NCBI RefSeq assembly: GCF_020616155.1
Contig: NZ_CP085530.1
Span: 2,323,501 to 2,387,500, forward strand
Source of the DNA: Vogesella sp. XCS3
GTDB taxonomy: Bacteria > Pseudomonadota > Gammaproteobacteria > Burkholderiales > Chromobacteriaceae
Reading direction: 5' to 3'
DNA: 64,000 nt
The translations under genes were made by a program, and so were the position numbers. The stretch's first letter is position 1; each line of letters opens with the position of its first letter. Shown here piece by piece: positions 7,821-16,302 of this stretch. The notes beneath the pieces are model-generated. The model worked only from the letters and a program-made list of their open reading frames with translations. It made no database searches and was not told the origin of the DNA.

Positions 7821-7944
7821 GGTACAGCTTAGGCTTTAGGAGGTTTCAGTATTCCAGACGCGTCGCTAATTTGCAAGAGCTTTGCAGCCCGTAAAAATCA
7901 CAGTCCGCCACGCAGCGTGCACCAGCCGCCTCCCTAATGCCTCG

Positions 7945-8199
7945 TCAACGCGGAATTTGGCGTGTCTCACGTACTTCCCGCGCTTCGGCCATCTCGCTGC
8001 ACAGCCATTGCAGGGCGGCACGGGCTTCCGGGTCGATTTCCGGATTGTTCGGCCAGTGCTTCTTGCGCAGCTCGCTTTCCATGCGTTCCATGTCAATGCC
8101 GCATTGCATCTCTATGTTGGCCGCCAGGTACATGAAGGCTTGCGCCATGGCGTTGACTTGGGCTTCAAGGGTCAGGATACGGGCTTTCATCGGGTGCAT
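7945..8199 (-). CDS. Small helical phage protein, unknown
   Basis: 84 residues from the ATG at 8199, preceded by GAAGGAG. It starts MHPMKARILTLEAQVNAMAQ and is predicted mostly helical, with paired Cys (at about 32 and 67) but no motif I recognise. It is the first rightward gene inside the left end and is divergent from the gp27-like gene, the place of early regulators (ner) in Mu. Confidence 0.5.
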   Translation of the reverse strand: MHPMKARILTLEAQVNAMAQAFMYLAANIEMQCGIDMERMESELRKKHWPNNPEIDPEARAALQWLCSEMAEAREVRETRQIPR

Positions 8200-8260
8200 G
8201 GTGCGGCTCCTTCGCTGGGGTTGATGCCTATCAGCGTAGGTTTTGCCTCCGGTCACGCCT

Positions 8261-8304
8261 AGATGCAGGATGGCTTTTTGTTTGGAAGGGGCGCAGTTGC
8301 ATCT
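8261..8304. promoter_or_regulatory. Inverted repeat in divergent control region
   Basis: AGATGCA (8261-8267) and TGCATCT (8298-8304) form a perfect 7-bp inverted repeat between the 84-aa gene and the gp27-like gene. This is where Mu has its repressor operators, so it is a candidate operator. Confidence 0.4.
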
Positions 8305-8429
8305 ATTCCAAGTCTGGCGGTTTTTTGGCGTATGCTGCTTGCCATACTGCTGGCTGATTTTGATGTAATTTAGTGGGCAGCGTGCGGTTGCCGGGCCATG
8401 CTCGGGCTTTCTGTCTAATGGAGGCCGGT

Positions 8430-8750
8430 ATGGCTAGATCATTTCGCGTGAGCGGGCTGCCGCCTGACATTCTGGCGCAGTTGCGGCAGCGGCTGATTGC
8501 CAGTCAGTTCAGCCAGTACGCACAGCACGCCGCGTGGCTACAAAAGCAAGGCTTCACGGTGTCCAAGTCGGCCATCCATCGCTTCGCTGTGGCGAATGCG
8601 GCCAACCTCCAAACGGTGGATGAAGGGCGCGGCAAAATGGATGTAGAAACGCGGCTGCGCTGCCTGGACATCGCCAGCCGCCAGACGGCCAACGAGGCCG
8701 AAACCCTTGCCCGCGCCGATGCTTTTTTGCGCTGGGTGCGCGGTGCGTGA
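8430..8750 (+). CDS. Short Mu gp27-like (DUF3486-like) protein
   Basis: 106 residues, ATG at 8430 with TGGAGG upstream. Residues 8-52 follow the DUF3486/Mu gp27 pattern: LPPDILAQLRQRL, FSQYAQHAAWLQKQGF and SKSAIHRFA. Full gp27-like proteins are about 180-190 residues, so this is a short version. gp27 is next to the large terminase in Mu and has been suggested to act as small terminase. It is the only plus-strand gene of the element and occupies the position of the Mu repressor c next to the left end. It could therefore also be a DNA-binding regulator. It contains one exact DUS-like 12-mer at 8597-8608. Confidence 0.55.
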   Translation: MARSFRVSGLPPDILAQLRQRLIASQFSQYAQHAAWLQKQGFTVSKSAIHRFAVANAANLQTVDEGRGKMDVETRLRCLDIASRQTANEAETLARADAFLRWVRGA

Positions 8751-8787
8751 GTGAGTTTCACAGGCTGCAAACTTGTTGCAGAAAGTT

Positions 8788-8866
8788 TCCCATCTCTTCC
8801 TAATTAGTCCCAGCTCTTCCCATAATTATCACGCCCCTCTACTGGGATTTATCTCACACCCCATCA
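8788..8866 (-). other. Left end of the Mu-type element with 20-bp repeats
   Basis: Read inward from 8866 it begins TGATGGGGTGTGAGATAAAT, with CGTGATAATT at offset 34-43, aligned with CGCGATAAAT of the right end. Further in are two direct repeats of about 20 bp, TCCCATCTCTTCC-TAATTA (8788-8806) and TCCCAGCTCTTCC-CATAATTA (8808-8828), which may be additional protein-binding sites. Confidence 0.65.
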
Positions 8867-8872
8867 GCTGCG
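8867..8872 (+). repeat. Target-site duplication, copy 2 (GCTGCG)
   Basis: Exact copy of GCTGCG at 3081-3086, directly after the element's terminal CA. Confidence 0.85.
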
Positions 8873-9020
8873 GGTCACCCGAGGCCACGCCCTGCGGAAA
8901 GCTGTAGCTGCGGGCAGGCTCGCTCCCCCCGCCGCCACTGCCAAAACAGCCGGTCAGGCCCAGGGTGGCGGCAGAGGCCGTCAGGAAACTGCCGGCTTTC
9001 AGGAATTGTCTGCGATCCAT
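8867..9020 (-). pseudogene. phoD: 5' part of interrupted PhoD gene with Tat signal
   Basis: First 51 codons of phoD, start ATG at 9020 behind GAGGAGAAACAC. MDRRQFLKAG is a twin-arginine motif and LTGC at residues 22-25 is a lipobox, so the protein was a Tat-exported lipoprotein. FPQGVASGDPQ at 41-51 is the PhoD N-terminal consensus. The frame then enters the element and stops at 8829 after 12 foreign codons. The promoter and start are intact, so a short nonfunctional peptide would be made. Confidence 0.9.
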
Positions 9021-9224
9021 GTGTTTCTCCTCGTGAGTGTTGTTATCTGTCGTTACAACAGGGCACAGCCAGACAGGCTACCCTTGCTGCATGACATGGC
9101 GTTTACGCTCATACGTTTGTTTAGAGCAATTAACCTAACATCACCAATCAGGCTTCAACACTGTTCCAATGCACAGGCACTTGATACCGGTCAGCAATGC
9201 CCCCATTAAAAGAAGGTTTGCCTG

Positions 9225-9233
9225 TGCTACACT
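9225..9233 (+). promoter_or_regulatory. Possible extended -10 element for secA
   Basis: TGCTACACT-type extended -10 (TACACT at 9228-9233 with TG just upstream), about 45 nt before the secA ATG. No convincing -35 is present, so this is tentative. Confidence 0.35.
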
Positions 9234-9277
9234 TTTAGCCATTTTTATCGGCCCGCTGGCCGCTGGATGTCCACACG

Positions 9278-11980
9278 ATGATTTCGACGCTTCTCAAGAA
9301 AGTATTCGGCAGCCGCAATGAACGACTGCTCAAGCAATATCGCCAGGTCGCCAACCGTATCAACGGTATGGAAGACGCCATGAAGGCACTGTCGGACGAA
9401 CAGCTGGCGGCCAAAACCACCGAATTCAAAGAGCGTCACGCCAAAGGCGAAAGCCTGGATGCCCTGCTGCCTGAAGCGTTTGCCGTGTGCCGCGAGGCCT
9501 CGCGCCGTGTACTGAACATGCGCCACTTCGACGTACAGCTGATCGGCGGCATGGTGCTGCACCATGGCAAGATTGCCGAGATGCGTACCGGCGAGGGCAA
9601 AACCCTGGTAGGTACCCTGCCGGTATACCTGAACGCCATCGCAGGCAAGGGCGTGCACGTGATTACCGTGAACGACTACCTGGCCAGCCGCGACGCCGGC
9701 ATCATGCAAAAGCTGTACAACTTCCTGGGCCTGAGCGTGGGCGTGAACCTGTCGCAAATGCAGCACGACCATAAAAAAATGGCCTACGCCTGCGACATTA
9801 CCTACGGCACCAACAACGAATTCGGCTTCGATTACCTGCGCGACAACATGGTGTTCAGCCTGCACGAGAAAGTGCAGCGCGAGCTGAACTTTGCCGTAGT
9901 GGACGAAGTGGACTCCATCCTGATCGACGAAGCGCGTACCCCGCTGATCATCTCCGGCCCGGCCGAAGACAACGTGGACATGTACCGCGCCATGAACGCC
10001 GTACCGCCGCTGCTGAAAAAACAAGAAGCCGAAGACGGCGAAGGCGATTACTGGGTGGACGAAAAAGCGCACAGCGTGCTGCTGTCCGAAGCCGGCCACG
10101 AGCACGCCGAAGCCATCCTCACCCAGATGGGCCTGCTGGCAGAAGGCGACAGCCTGTACTCTGCGGCCAACATCACCCTGATGCACCACCTGAACGCCGC
10201 GCTGAAAGCACACGCCCTGTTCCACCTGGACCAGCACTACGTGGTACAGGACGGCGAAGTGGTGATCGTGGACGAATTTACCGGCCGCCTGATGGCAGGC
10301 CGCCGCTGGTCTGATGGTCTGCACCAGGCGGTAGAAGCCAAGGAAGGCGTACAGGTAAACCGCGAAAACCAGACCCTGGCGTCCATTACCTTCCAGAACT
10401 ACTTCCGCCTGTACAGCAAGCTGGCCGGCATGACCGGTACTGCCGATACCGAGGCCTACGAGTTCCAGAACATCTACGCGCTGGAAACCGTGGTGATCCC
10501 GACCAACCGCCCGATGATCCGCCAGGACCACCAGGACAAGATCTACCGCTCGGCACGCGAGAAGTACAACGCCATCATCAGCGATATCAAAGACTGCGTC
10601 AGCCGCGGCCAACCTGTGCTGGTAGGTACTACCAGCATTGAAAACTCCGAGCTGATGTCGCAGCTGCTGACCCAGGCCGACATCGCACACAACGTGCTGA
10701 ACGCCAAGGAACACGCGCGCGAAGCCGAGATCGTGGTACAAGCCGGCCGCCCCGGCATTGTCACCGTCGCCACCAACATGGCCGGCCGTGGTACCGATAT
10801 CGTGCTGGGTGGTAACCCAGAGCCGGAAATCAAGGCCATCCAGGCGGACGACAGCCTGAGCGACGCCGAAAAAAACAGCCGCATCGCCGCCATCCGTGCC
10901 GAATGGCAAGTACGCCACGACGCGGTACTGGCCGCCGGCGGCCTGTACATCATCGGTACCGAGCGCCACGAGTCGCGCCGTATCGACAACCAGCTGCGTG
11001 GCCGCTCCGGCCGCCAGGGCGACGCCGGCGCCAGCCGCTTCTACCTGAGCCTGGAAGACCCGCTGCTGCGCATCTTTGCCGGCGATCGCGTGGCCATGAT
11101 CATGGACAAGCTGAAAATGCCGGATGGCGAAGCCATCGAGCACCCGTGGGTATCTCGCTCTATCGAAAACGCCCAACGCAAGGTAGAAGGCCGCAACTTC
11201 GACATCCGCAAACAGCTGCTGGAATACGATGACGTAGCCAACGACCAGCGCAAAGTGATCTACCAGCAGCGTAACGAAATCCTGGAAGACCAGGACGTGG
11301 CCGCCATCATCACCCACATGCGCGAAGGCGTGCTCAGCGACGTGGTCGACCTGCACATGCCACCGGATTCCATGGAAGAACAGTGGGATCTGCCAGGCCT
11401 GGAGCGCACGCTGGAAAGCGAATTCCAGCTGCACGCCCCGGTAGCCCAGTGGATGCAGGCCGAACAGACGCTGGATATCCCCGACATCAAGCAACGCATT
11501 CTGGACCTGGCTGCTGCCGGCTACGCCGAAAAAGTGGCACTGGCCAACGAAGAATCCATGCGCCAGTTCGAGCACGGCCTGGTACTGCAGATGCTGGACA
11601 ACCACTGGCGCGAACACCTGGCCGCCATGGACCACCTGCGTCAAGGCATCCACCTGCGCGGCTACGCACAGAAGAACCCGAAGCAGGAATACAAGCGCGA
11701 AGCCTTCGAGCTGTTCTCCGATATGCTGGAGCGTGTAAAACGCGGTGTGGTCAGCGTGCTGATGACGGTGCAGGTACGCAGCGAGGAAGACATGGAGGCC
11801 GTAGCGCCGCACGAAGTGGCCGGCATAGAAATGCACCACGACGACGCCCCGAGCGCCACCGAAGGCAACCCGTTCTCGCCGGAAGCCCTGGCCTCGCAAG
11901 GCCTGCGTGTGGGCCGTAACGACCCTTGCCCGTGCGGCAGCGGCCAACGTTACAAGCAATGCCACGGCAAGCTGGCCTGA
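9278..11980 (+). CDS. secA: Protein translocase ATPase SecA
   Basis: 900 residues, the normal length for proteobacterial SecA, which drives preproteins through SecYEG at the inner membrane. Visible are the Walker A-like MRTGEGKT near 102-109, the DEVD box VVDEVDS near 209-215, [18 protein letters not shown], and [18 protein letters not shown] motif VI (here [14 protein letters not shown]). The C-terminal zinc-binding tail ends with [17 protein letters not shown], used for SecB binding. Start ATG gives the family N-terminus [19 protein letters not shown]. It is monocistronic, followed by a terminator. Confidence 0.98.
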   Translation: MISTLLKKVFGSRNERLLKQYRQVANRINGMEDAMKALSDEQLAAKTTEFKERHAKGESLDALLPEAFAVCREASRRVLNMRHFDVQLIGGMVLHHGKIAEMRTGEGKTLVGTLPVYLNAIAGKGVHVITVNDYLASRDAGIMQKLYNFLGLSVGVNLSQMQHDHKKMAYACDITYGTNNEFGFDYLRDNMVFSLHEKVQRELNFAVVDEVDSILIDEARTPLIISGPAEDNVDMYRAMNAVPPLLKKQEAEDGEGDYWVDEKAHSVLLSEAGHEHAEAILTQMGLLAEGDSLYSAANITLMHHLNAALKAHALFHLDQHYVVQDGEVVIVDEFTGRLMAGRRWSDGLHQAVEAKEGVQVNRENQTLASITFQNYFRLYSKLAGMTGTADTEAYEFQNIYALETVVIPTNRPMIRQDHQDKIYRSAREKYNAIISDIKDCVSRGQPVLVGTTSIENSELMSQLLTQADIAHNVLNAKEHAREAEIVVQAGRPGIVTVATNMAGRGTDIVLGGNPEPEIKAIQADDSLSDAEKNSRIAAIRAEWQVRHDAVLAAGGLYIIGTERHESRRIDNQLRGRSGRQGDAGASRFYLSLEDPLLRIFAGDRVAMIMDKLKMPDGEAIEHPWVSRSIENAQRKVEGRNFDIRKQLLEYDDVANDQRKVIYQQRNEILEDQDVAAIITHMREGVLSDVVDLHMPPDSMEEQWDLPGLERTLESEFQLHAPVAQWMQAEQTLDIPDIKQRILDLAAAGYAEKVALANEESMRQFEHGLVLQMLDNHWREHLAAMDHLRQGIHLRGYAQKNPKQEYKREAFELFSDMLERVKRGVVSVLMTVQVRSEEDMEAVAPHEVAGIEMHHDDAPSATEGNPFSPEALASQGLRVGRNDPCPCGSGQRYKQCHGKLA

Positions 11981-12000
11981 TCGGCCCCTGCCCTGCAAAA

Positions 12001-12028
12001 AACCGGCGCCCCGTGCGCCGGTTTTTTT
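12001..12028 (+). terminator. secA terminator
   Basis: Stem AACCGGCGC / GCGCCGGTT followed by T residues, 20 nt after the secA stop. Confidence 0.85.
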
Positions 12029-12193
12029 ACGTCTGCTCGCAACGGCCAGAACGCAATAAGCGCAAACCAGCCAGGCACTAGGTCGCGTTTCAGGCTACTG
12101 GCGCCGTGCGGGGCGAGTGGGTAGCGGCAAAGCCGTGCCACACCACACAAGCGTGAACCTGCAGCCCTACTGTCAGAAAAAACCGGTGCCAAG

Positions 12194-12222
12194 AAAAAGC
12201 CCGGACGTGTCCGGGCTTTTTT
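12194..12222. terminator. Bidirectional terminator after oppF
   Basis: Perfect 12-bp stem AAAAAGCCCGGA / TCCGGGCTTTTT with loop CGTG. On the minus strand it lies about 40 nt past the oppF stop and closes the opp operon. Confidence 0.85.
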
Positions 12223-12229
12223 ACACACA

Positions 12230-12251
12230 AGGTTGGCCGCATGCGGCCAAC
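12230..12251. repeat. Inverted pair of DUS-like elements
   Basis: AGGTTGGCCGCA (12230-12241) is followed at once by its inverted copy TGCGGCCAAC (12242-12251), making the perfect 20-bp palindrome GTTGGCCGCATGCGGCCAAC. It sits between the oppF stop and the terminator at 12194-12222, so it may form part of the terminator structure, as inverted DUS pairs do in Neisseria. Confidence 0.7.
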
Positions 12252-12259
12252 GCGGGCGC

Positions 12260-13249
12260 TTATACCAGCAGGCAGGATGTCTGCGTCGCCGCGGTAACGG
12301 CGTGCAGCTTGATCTCCTCTTTGCCGCAGCGATCTTGCGCTTTCGGGCAGCGGGTACGGAACACGCAGCCGGATGGCGGGTTGATCGGGCTAGGCAGGTC
12401 ACCGTTCAGAATCTGGATGGTCTTGTTACGCTCCAGCTTCGGATCAGGGATAGGAATCGCCGACAACAGCGCCTGGGTATAAGGGTGGGCTGGCTTGTCG
12501 TACAGCGCGTACTTCTCTGCCAGCTCCATTTCGCGGCCCAGGTACATCACCAGGATGCGGTCGGAAATGTGCTTCACCACCGCCAGATCGTGCGCGATGA
12601 AGATCAGCGACAGGCCCATCTCGCGCTGCAGCTCTTTCAGCAAGTTGATGATCTGCGCCTGAATGGACACGTCCAGTGCCGATACCGGCTCGTCGCAGAT
12701 AATCAGCTTGGGTTCCAGGATCAGCGCGCGGGCAATACCGATACGCTGGCACTGGCCACCGGAGAACTCGTGCGGATAGCGGTTGATCATCTGCTCGCGC
12801 AGGCCAACCTTCACCATCATGGCGCGTACGCGCTTCATCACTTCGTCGTTGGACAGCTCCGGGCGGTGTACGCGCAGCGGCTCGCCGATGATCTGGGCGA
12901 TGGTCATACGCGGGTTCAGCGATGCCAGCGGGTCCTGGAAGATCATCTGGATATCCTTGCGGACGTTCAGCCAATCCTTGTCAGTACCCTTGCGCAGGTC
13001 ATTACCCATCCAGACGATTTCGCCATCGGTGGCGGGAATCAGGTTGAGAATGGCACGGCTCAGCGTGGACTTGCCGCAACCGGACTCGCCCACCACACCC
13101 AGGGTTTCACCTGCGTACAGGTCGAAGCTTACGCCATCTACTGCTTTCAGCGTTTTCTTCGGGGTCCAGGGCCAGTCTTTGCCACCCGCTACCTTGAAGT
13201 GAACCTTGACGTTACGTACCGACAGAATCGGTTTACGGTTATCAGCCAT
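12260..13249 (-). CDS. oppF: Oligopeptide ABC transporter ATPase OppF
   Basis: 329 residues from the ATG at 13249 (GGAGG upstream, 8-nt overlap with oppD); a longer frame to 13276 is not supported. Walker A GESGCGKST, signature FSGGQCQRIGIARAL and Walker B LIICDEPVSALD are present. The C-terminal Cys cluster CVFRTRCPKAQDRC is typical of OppD/OppF and usually holds an iron-sulfur or metal site. With OppD it energises the OppBC channel for peptide uptake. Last gene of oppABCDF. Confidence 0.95.
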   Translation of the reverse strand: MADNRKPILSVRNVKVHFKVAGGKDWPWTPKKTLKAVDGVSFDLYAGETLGVVGESGCGKSTLSRAILNLIPATDGEIVWMGNDLRKGTDKDWLNVRKDIQMIFQDPLASLNPRMTIAQIIGEPLRVHRPELSNDEVMKRVRAMMVKVGLREQMINRYPHEFSGGQCQRIGIARALILEPKLIICDEPVSALDVSIQAQIINLLKELQREMGLSLIFIAHDLAVVKHISDRILVMYLGREMELAEKYALYDKPAHPYTQALLSAIPIPDPKLERNKTIQILNGDLPSPINPPSGCVFRTRCPKAQDRCGKEEIKLHAVTAATQTSCLLV

Positions 13250-14246
13250 TGGCCACCTCCGCATTGGCATTGACAATCAGCTCGCTGGCCGGCTTGTGAC
13301 AGGCGCGCAGTACGCGGCTGTTGGCTGGCGATACGGCCAGCTGCGGCAGGGTATCCACGCACTGCTGGCTGGCGTGCTCGCAACGCTCGGCAAACGGGCA
13401 GCCTTTGGGCATATTGGCCATATTGGGCGGGTTGCCCGGAATACTCATCAGCGCTTCGCCATCGTGGTCCAGACGCGGCAACGCGCCCAGCAGGCCGATG
13501 GTGTAAGGGTGGCTTGGCTGATAGAAGATATCGTTGGCGGTGCCGTATTCCATCACGCGGCCACCGTACATCACCATGACGTTGTCACACAGGCCGGCAA
13601 CCACACCCAGATCGTGCGTGATCATGACAATAGCGGTACCGAAGTCACGCTGCAGGTCTTTCAACAGCGTGAGGATCTGCGCCTGCACAGTCACGTCCAG
13701 CGCGGTGGTGGGTTCGTCGGCGATCAGTACTTCCGGCTCGCACAACAGGGCCATGGCAATCATCACTCGCTGACGCATACCGCCGGAGAACTCGTGCGGG
13801 TACATATCGATGCGGCGGGCAGCCTCGGGGATGCGTACTGCTTCCAGCAGCTCGATCGCGCGCTTTTTGGCCTGCTTGCGGGTCATGCCCTTATGCAGCT
13901 CCAGCACCTCGGTCATCTGGCGCTCTACTGTCAGGTAGGGGTTCAGCGACGTCATCGGGTCCTGGAAAATCATGGACAGGCGATCGCCACGAATGCCGTT
14001 CAGCTCTTTGGGGCTCATGGTCAGCAGGTTCTTGCCCTTGTACAGGGCTTCACCGCTAGGCTGACCGTTTTTGGCCAGCAGACCCATCATGGCCAGTACC
14101 GACTGGCTCTTGCCGGAGCCGGACTCGCCGACAATACCCAGCGTCTGGCCGCGGTCCAGCTCGAAACTCACGCCATTTACGGCGTTAACCATACCATCGT
14201 GCGTCGCAAAGCTGACGCCGAGGTTTTTCACTTGTAGCAAAGACAT
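13242..14246 (-). CDS. oppD: Oligopeptide ABC transporter ATPase OppD
   Basis: 334 residues. Walker A GESGSGKS, signature [15 protein letters not shown], Walker [13 protein letters not shown], and the C-terminal Cys cluster [14 protein letters not shown] mark it as OppD. It begins [15 protein letters not shown], 15 nt after oppC, and its end overlaps oppF. Partner of OppF at the cytoplasmic face of the OppBC permease. Confidence 0.95.
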   Translation of the reverse strand: MSLLQVKNLGVSFATHDGMVNAVNGVSFELDRGQTLGIVGESGSGKSQSVLAMMGLLAKNGQPSGEALYKGKNLLTMSPKELNGIRGDRLSMIFQDPMTSLNPYLTVERQMTEVLELHKGMTRKQAKKRAIELLEAVRIPEAARRIDMYPHEFSGGMRQRVMIAMALLCEPEVLIADEPTTALDVTVQAQILTLLKDLQRDFGTAIVMITHDLGVVAGLCDNVMVMYGGRVMEYGTANDIFYQPSHPYTIGLLGALPRLDHDGEALMSIPGNPPNMANMPKGCPFAERCEHASQQCVDTLPQLAVSPANSRVLRACHKPASELIVNANAEVANG

Positions 14247-14261
14247 GGTGTCCTCCCCGGC

Positions 14262-15173
14262 TTAGCGATCTTTCGGGTCCAGCGCATCGCGCAGGCCGTC
14301 ACCGACATAGTTGGCACAATACAGCGTAACGGACAGGAACAGGCCTGGCACCAGCAACATCCATGGCTGGCTTTCCATCACTTTCTGGCCTTCCTGCACC
14401 AGTACACCCCAGCTGGTATTGGGTTCTTGCACACCCAGGCCCAGGAAGGACAGTACCGACTCGGTCATGATCACACCAGGAATGGTGATCGTGGCATATA
14501 CCACCACAATACCCAACAGGTTAGGCACGATGTGGCGGAAAATAATGGCGAATTGCGACACGCCAATGGCGTGTGCCGCTTCGACAAACTCCTTGGACTT
14601 CAGCGACAGCGTCTGGCCACGCACGATACGCGCCATATCCAGCCAGGAGATGGCACCCAGTGCCACGAACATCAGGTAGAGGTCGCGACCAAAGAAGGTC
14701 ATCAGCAGGATGGCGAACAGCATGAACGGCAGTGCGTACAGAACATCGACAATACGCATCATCAGCGCATCTACCTTGCCGCCAAAGAAGCCGGCAATGG
14801 CACCCCAGGACACACCGATCACCACCGATACCAAGGTACCGACGATGCCGACCTGGAAGGTAATGCCACCACCTTGCAGCGTACGTGCCAGCAAGTCACG
14901 CCCCAGCTCGTCCGTACCCAGATAGTGGCCGTTGGCCAGCGTAGGCGCCAGACTCAAGGCGTTCCAGTCGGTAGCGTCATGCGTGTGCTGCAGCATGTAC
15001 GGGCCAACAACAATGATCAGCGCGATCAGGATCAGGATCACCAGCGAAGCCACGGCGGCCTTGTTCTTCATGAAGCGGCGGCGCGCATCAGCCCACGGGC
15101 TGCGGCCTTCCACTACTTCACTGATATTGGACAGCGTGCTGACCAATTGATCGTTTTTGGTTTTGGTATTCAT
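14262..15173 (-). CDS. oppC: Oligopeptide ABC transporter permease OppC
   Basis: 303 residues from the ATG at 15173, which has GGGAGC upstream; an upstream TTG/GTG-type frame to 15233 overlaps oppB and is not needed. One N-terminal helix (VASLVILILIALIIVVGPYM near 50-70) is followed by five more. The EAA loop EAAHAIGVSQFAIIFRHIVPN near 195-215 contacts the ATPases. DUF-type N-terminal tail is as in OppC. Spacing to oppB is 13 nt. Confidence 0.93.
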   Translation of the reverse strand: MNTKTKNDQLVSTLSNISEVVEGRSPWADARRRFMKNKAAVASLVILILIALIIVVGPYMLQHTHDATDWNALSLAPTLANGHYLGTDELGRDLLARTLQGGGITFQVGIVGTLVSVVIGVSWGAIAGFFGGKVDALMMRIVDVLYALPFMLFAILLMTFFGRDLYLMFVALGAISWLDMARIVRGQTLSLKSKEFVEAAHAIGVSQFAIIFRHIVPNLLGIVVVYATITIPGVIMTESVLSFLGLGVQEPNTSWGVLVQEGQKVMESQPWMLLVPGLFLSVTLYCANYVGDGLRDALDPKDR

Positions 15174-15186
15174 GTAAAGCTCCCGA

Positions 15187-16122
15187 TCAGTAACGGATAC
15201 GCGGGTCGAGCATCGCGTACACGATATCGACAATCAGGTTGAACACCACGGTAAACACGGCCACCAGAACCACCAGACCCAGTACCAGGGTGTAGTCGCG
15301 GTTTACGGCGCCGGTCACCAGCAGGCGACCCAGACCAGGAATGGAGAAGATGGATTCGGTTACCACCGCCTGCGCAATAGCCGATACAGCCATCGGGCCC
15401 AGCAGGGTTACTACCGGCAGCAGCGCAGGGCGCAGGGCATGGCGCACGATAATGACGCGCATCGGCAGGCCTTTTGCCTTGGCAGTACGAATGAAGTTGG
15501 AGTTCATCACCTCGATCAGGCTACCGCGCATCACACGGCCTAGCGTGGCCACGTTGACGATGGTCAGCAGGGCAACCGGTAGCAAGGCGAACTGCACAAT
15601 GCTCCAGTTAGGATCGTCGTAAGACCAGCCACCGGCCGGCACGACCTTCATCCACAGGGCAAAGAACAGGATCAGGATAGGGCCGGTTACAAACGACGGC
15701 ACAGCATGGCCGAAGTTACCCAGGAACATCACGAAATAATCCGCAATGCTGTTCTGGCGCAAGGCTGCAATCACACCCAGCGAGATACCCAGCACGATGG
15801 CAATCAGCAGCGCGGTGCCACCAATGGCCGCCGATTTGGGCAATGCCTGGGCAACCAGCTGGTTGACCGACCAGTCTGCGTAGCGGAAGGACGCGCCCAG
15901 ATCGCCATGCAGCAGGTTATTGAGGTAGTAGCCAAACTGCACGTGCAGCGGCTCGTTCAGATGGTACTTGGCTTCCAGGTTAGCCAGCACTTCGGGGGCA
16001 ATCTTCTTCTCGCCGTCGAAAGGACCACCGGGGGCGAGTTGAAGCATGATGAAACAGAGGGTGATAACGGAAAATACCGTTGGTACCGCTCCGAATACAC
16101 GCTTAATAACGTAAGACCACAT
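15187..16122 (-). CDS. oppB: Oligopeptide ABC transporter permease OppB
   Basis: 311 residues, start MWSYVIKRVFGAVPTVFSV, the usual OppB/DppB N-terminus. Six membrane segments and the EAA-type loop FIRTAKAKGLPMRVIIVRHAL near 208-228 are seen. It is separated from oppA by 180 nt that hold a strong stem-loop, consistent with oppA being expressed at a higher level than the permease genes. Confidence 0.93.
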   Translation of the reverse strand: MWSYVIKRVFGAVPTVFSVITLCFIMLQLAPGGPFDGEKKIAPEVLANLEAKYHLNEPLHVQFGYYLNNLLHGDLGASFRYADWSVNQLVAQALPKSAAIGGTALLIAIVLGISLGVIAALRQNSIADYFVMFLGNFGHAVPSFVTGPILILFFALWMKVVPAGGWSYDDPNWSIVQFALLPVALLTIVNVATLGRVMRGSLIEVMNSNFIRTAKAKGLPMRVIIVRHALRPALLPVVTLLGPMAVSAIAQAVVTESIFSIPGLGRLLVTGAVNRDYTLVLGLVVLVAVFTVVFNLIVDIVYAMLDPRIRY

Positions 16123-16191
16123 TGGGATAAAACTCCATGTACCTAGGACACGCGCATGCCCTATGACGCTGTAGGCGCTAGATAAAGCAAT

Positions 16192-16214
16192 CCGGGCAGT
16201 GGGTAACTGCCCGG
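16192..16214 (-). terminator. Stem-loop between oppA and oppB
   Basis: Perfect 9-bp stem CCGGGCAGT / ACTGCCCGG with loop GGGTA and no T run. It probably stabilises the oppA 3' end or partially attenuates, setting the high ratio of binding protein to permease usual in ABC importers. Confidence 0.6.
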
Positions 16215-16302
16215 AGGCTGACCGTAGGCACGGTAATGCGTCAAAAACACTAGTGAAAAACCCGCCCGGCAGCCGAAGCCACCATGACGGGTTAACGACT
16301 AA

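Larger units (their letters stand above)
3087..8866. mobile_element. 5.8-kb Mu-ended element inserted in phoD (satellite-like)
   Basis: The element is bounded by TG (3087) and CA (8866) and flanked by GCTGCG duplications. Its right end begins TGAAGCG and has CGCGATAAATG 34 nt in, close to the Mu right end as I remember it (TGAAGCGGCGCACGAAAAAC then ACGATAAATG). Inside are eight apparently intact genes: coiled-coil protein, Mu-I-like protease, Mor activator, 350-aa protein, 218-aa protein, antirepressor with C4-type RNA, 84-aa protein, and a divergent gp27-like gene. No MuA/MuB transposase, portal, large terminase, capsid or tail gene is present. Order from the left end (8866) to the right end (3087) follows Mu: divergent gene, early genes, mor, head gene. 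The first genes near 3087 are visibly more AT-rich than the flanks. It is either a satellite of a Mu-like phage or an internally deleted prophage. Confidence 0.8.

Noticed and set aside
3087..8866. Element as a classical IS or composite transposon
   Set aside because: There is no transposase gene and no IS-type inverted repeat at the ends. The termini and gene content are of Mu-phage type.
9245..11998. 917-codon open frame antisense to secA, and similar long antisense frames across the window
   Set aside because: High GC and codon bias leave the opposite strand free of stops. The products lack any recognisable domain, while the sense frames are clear family members.
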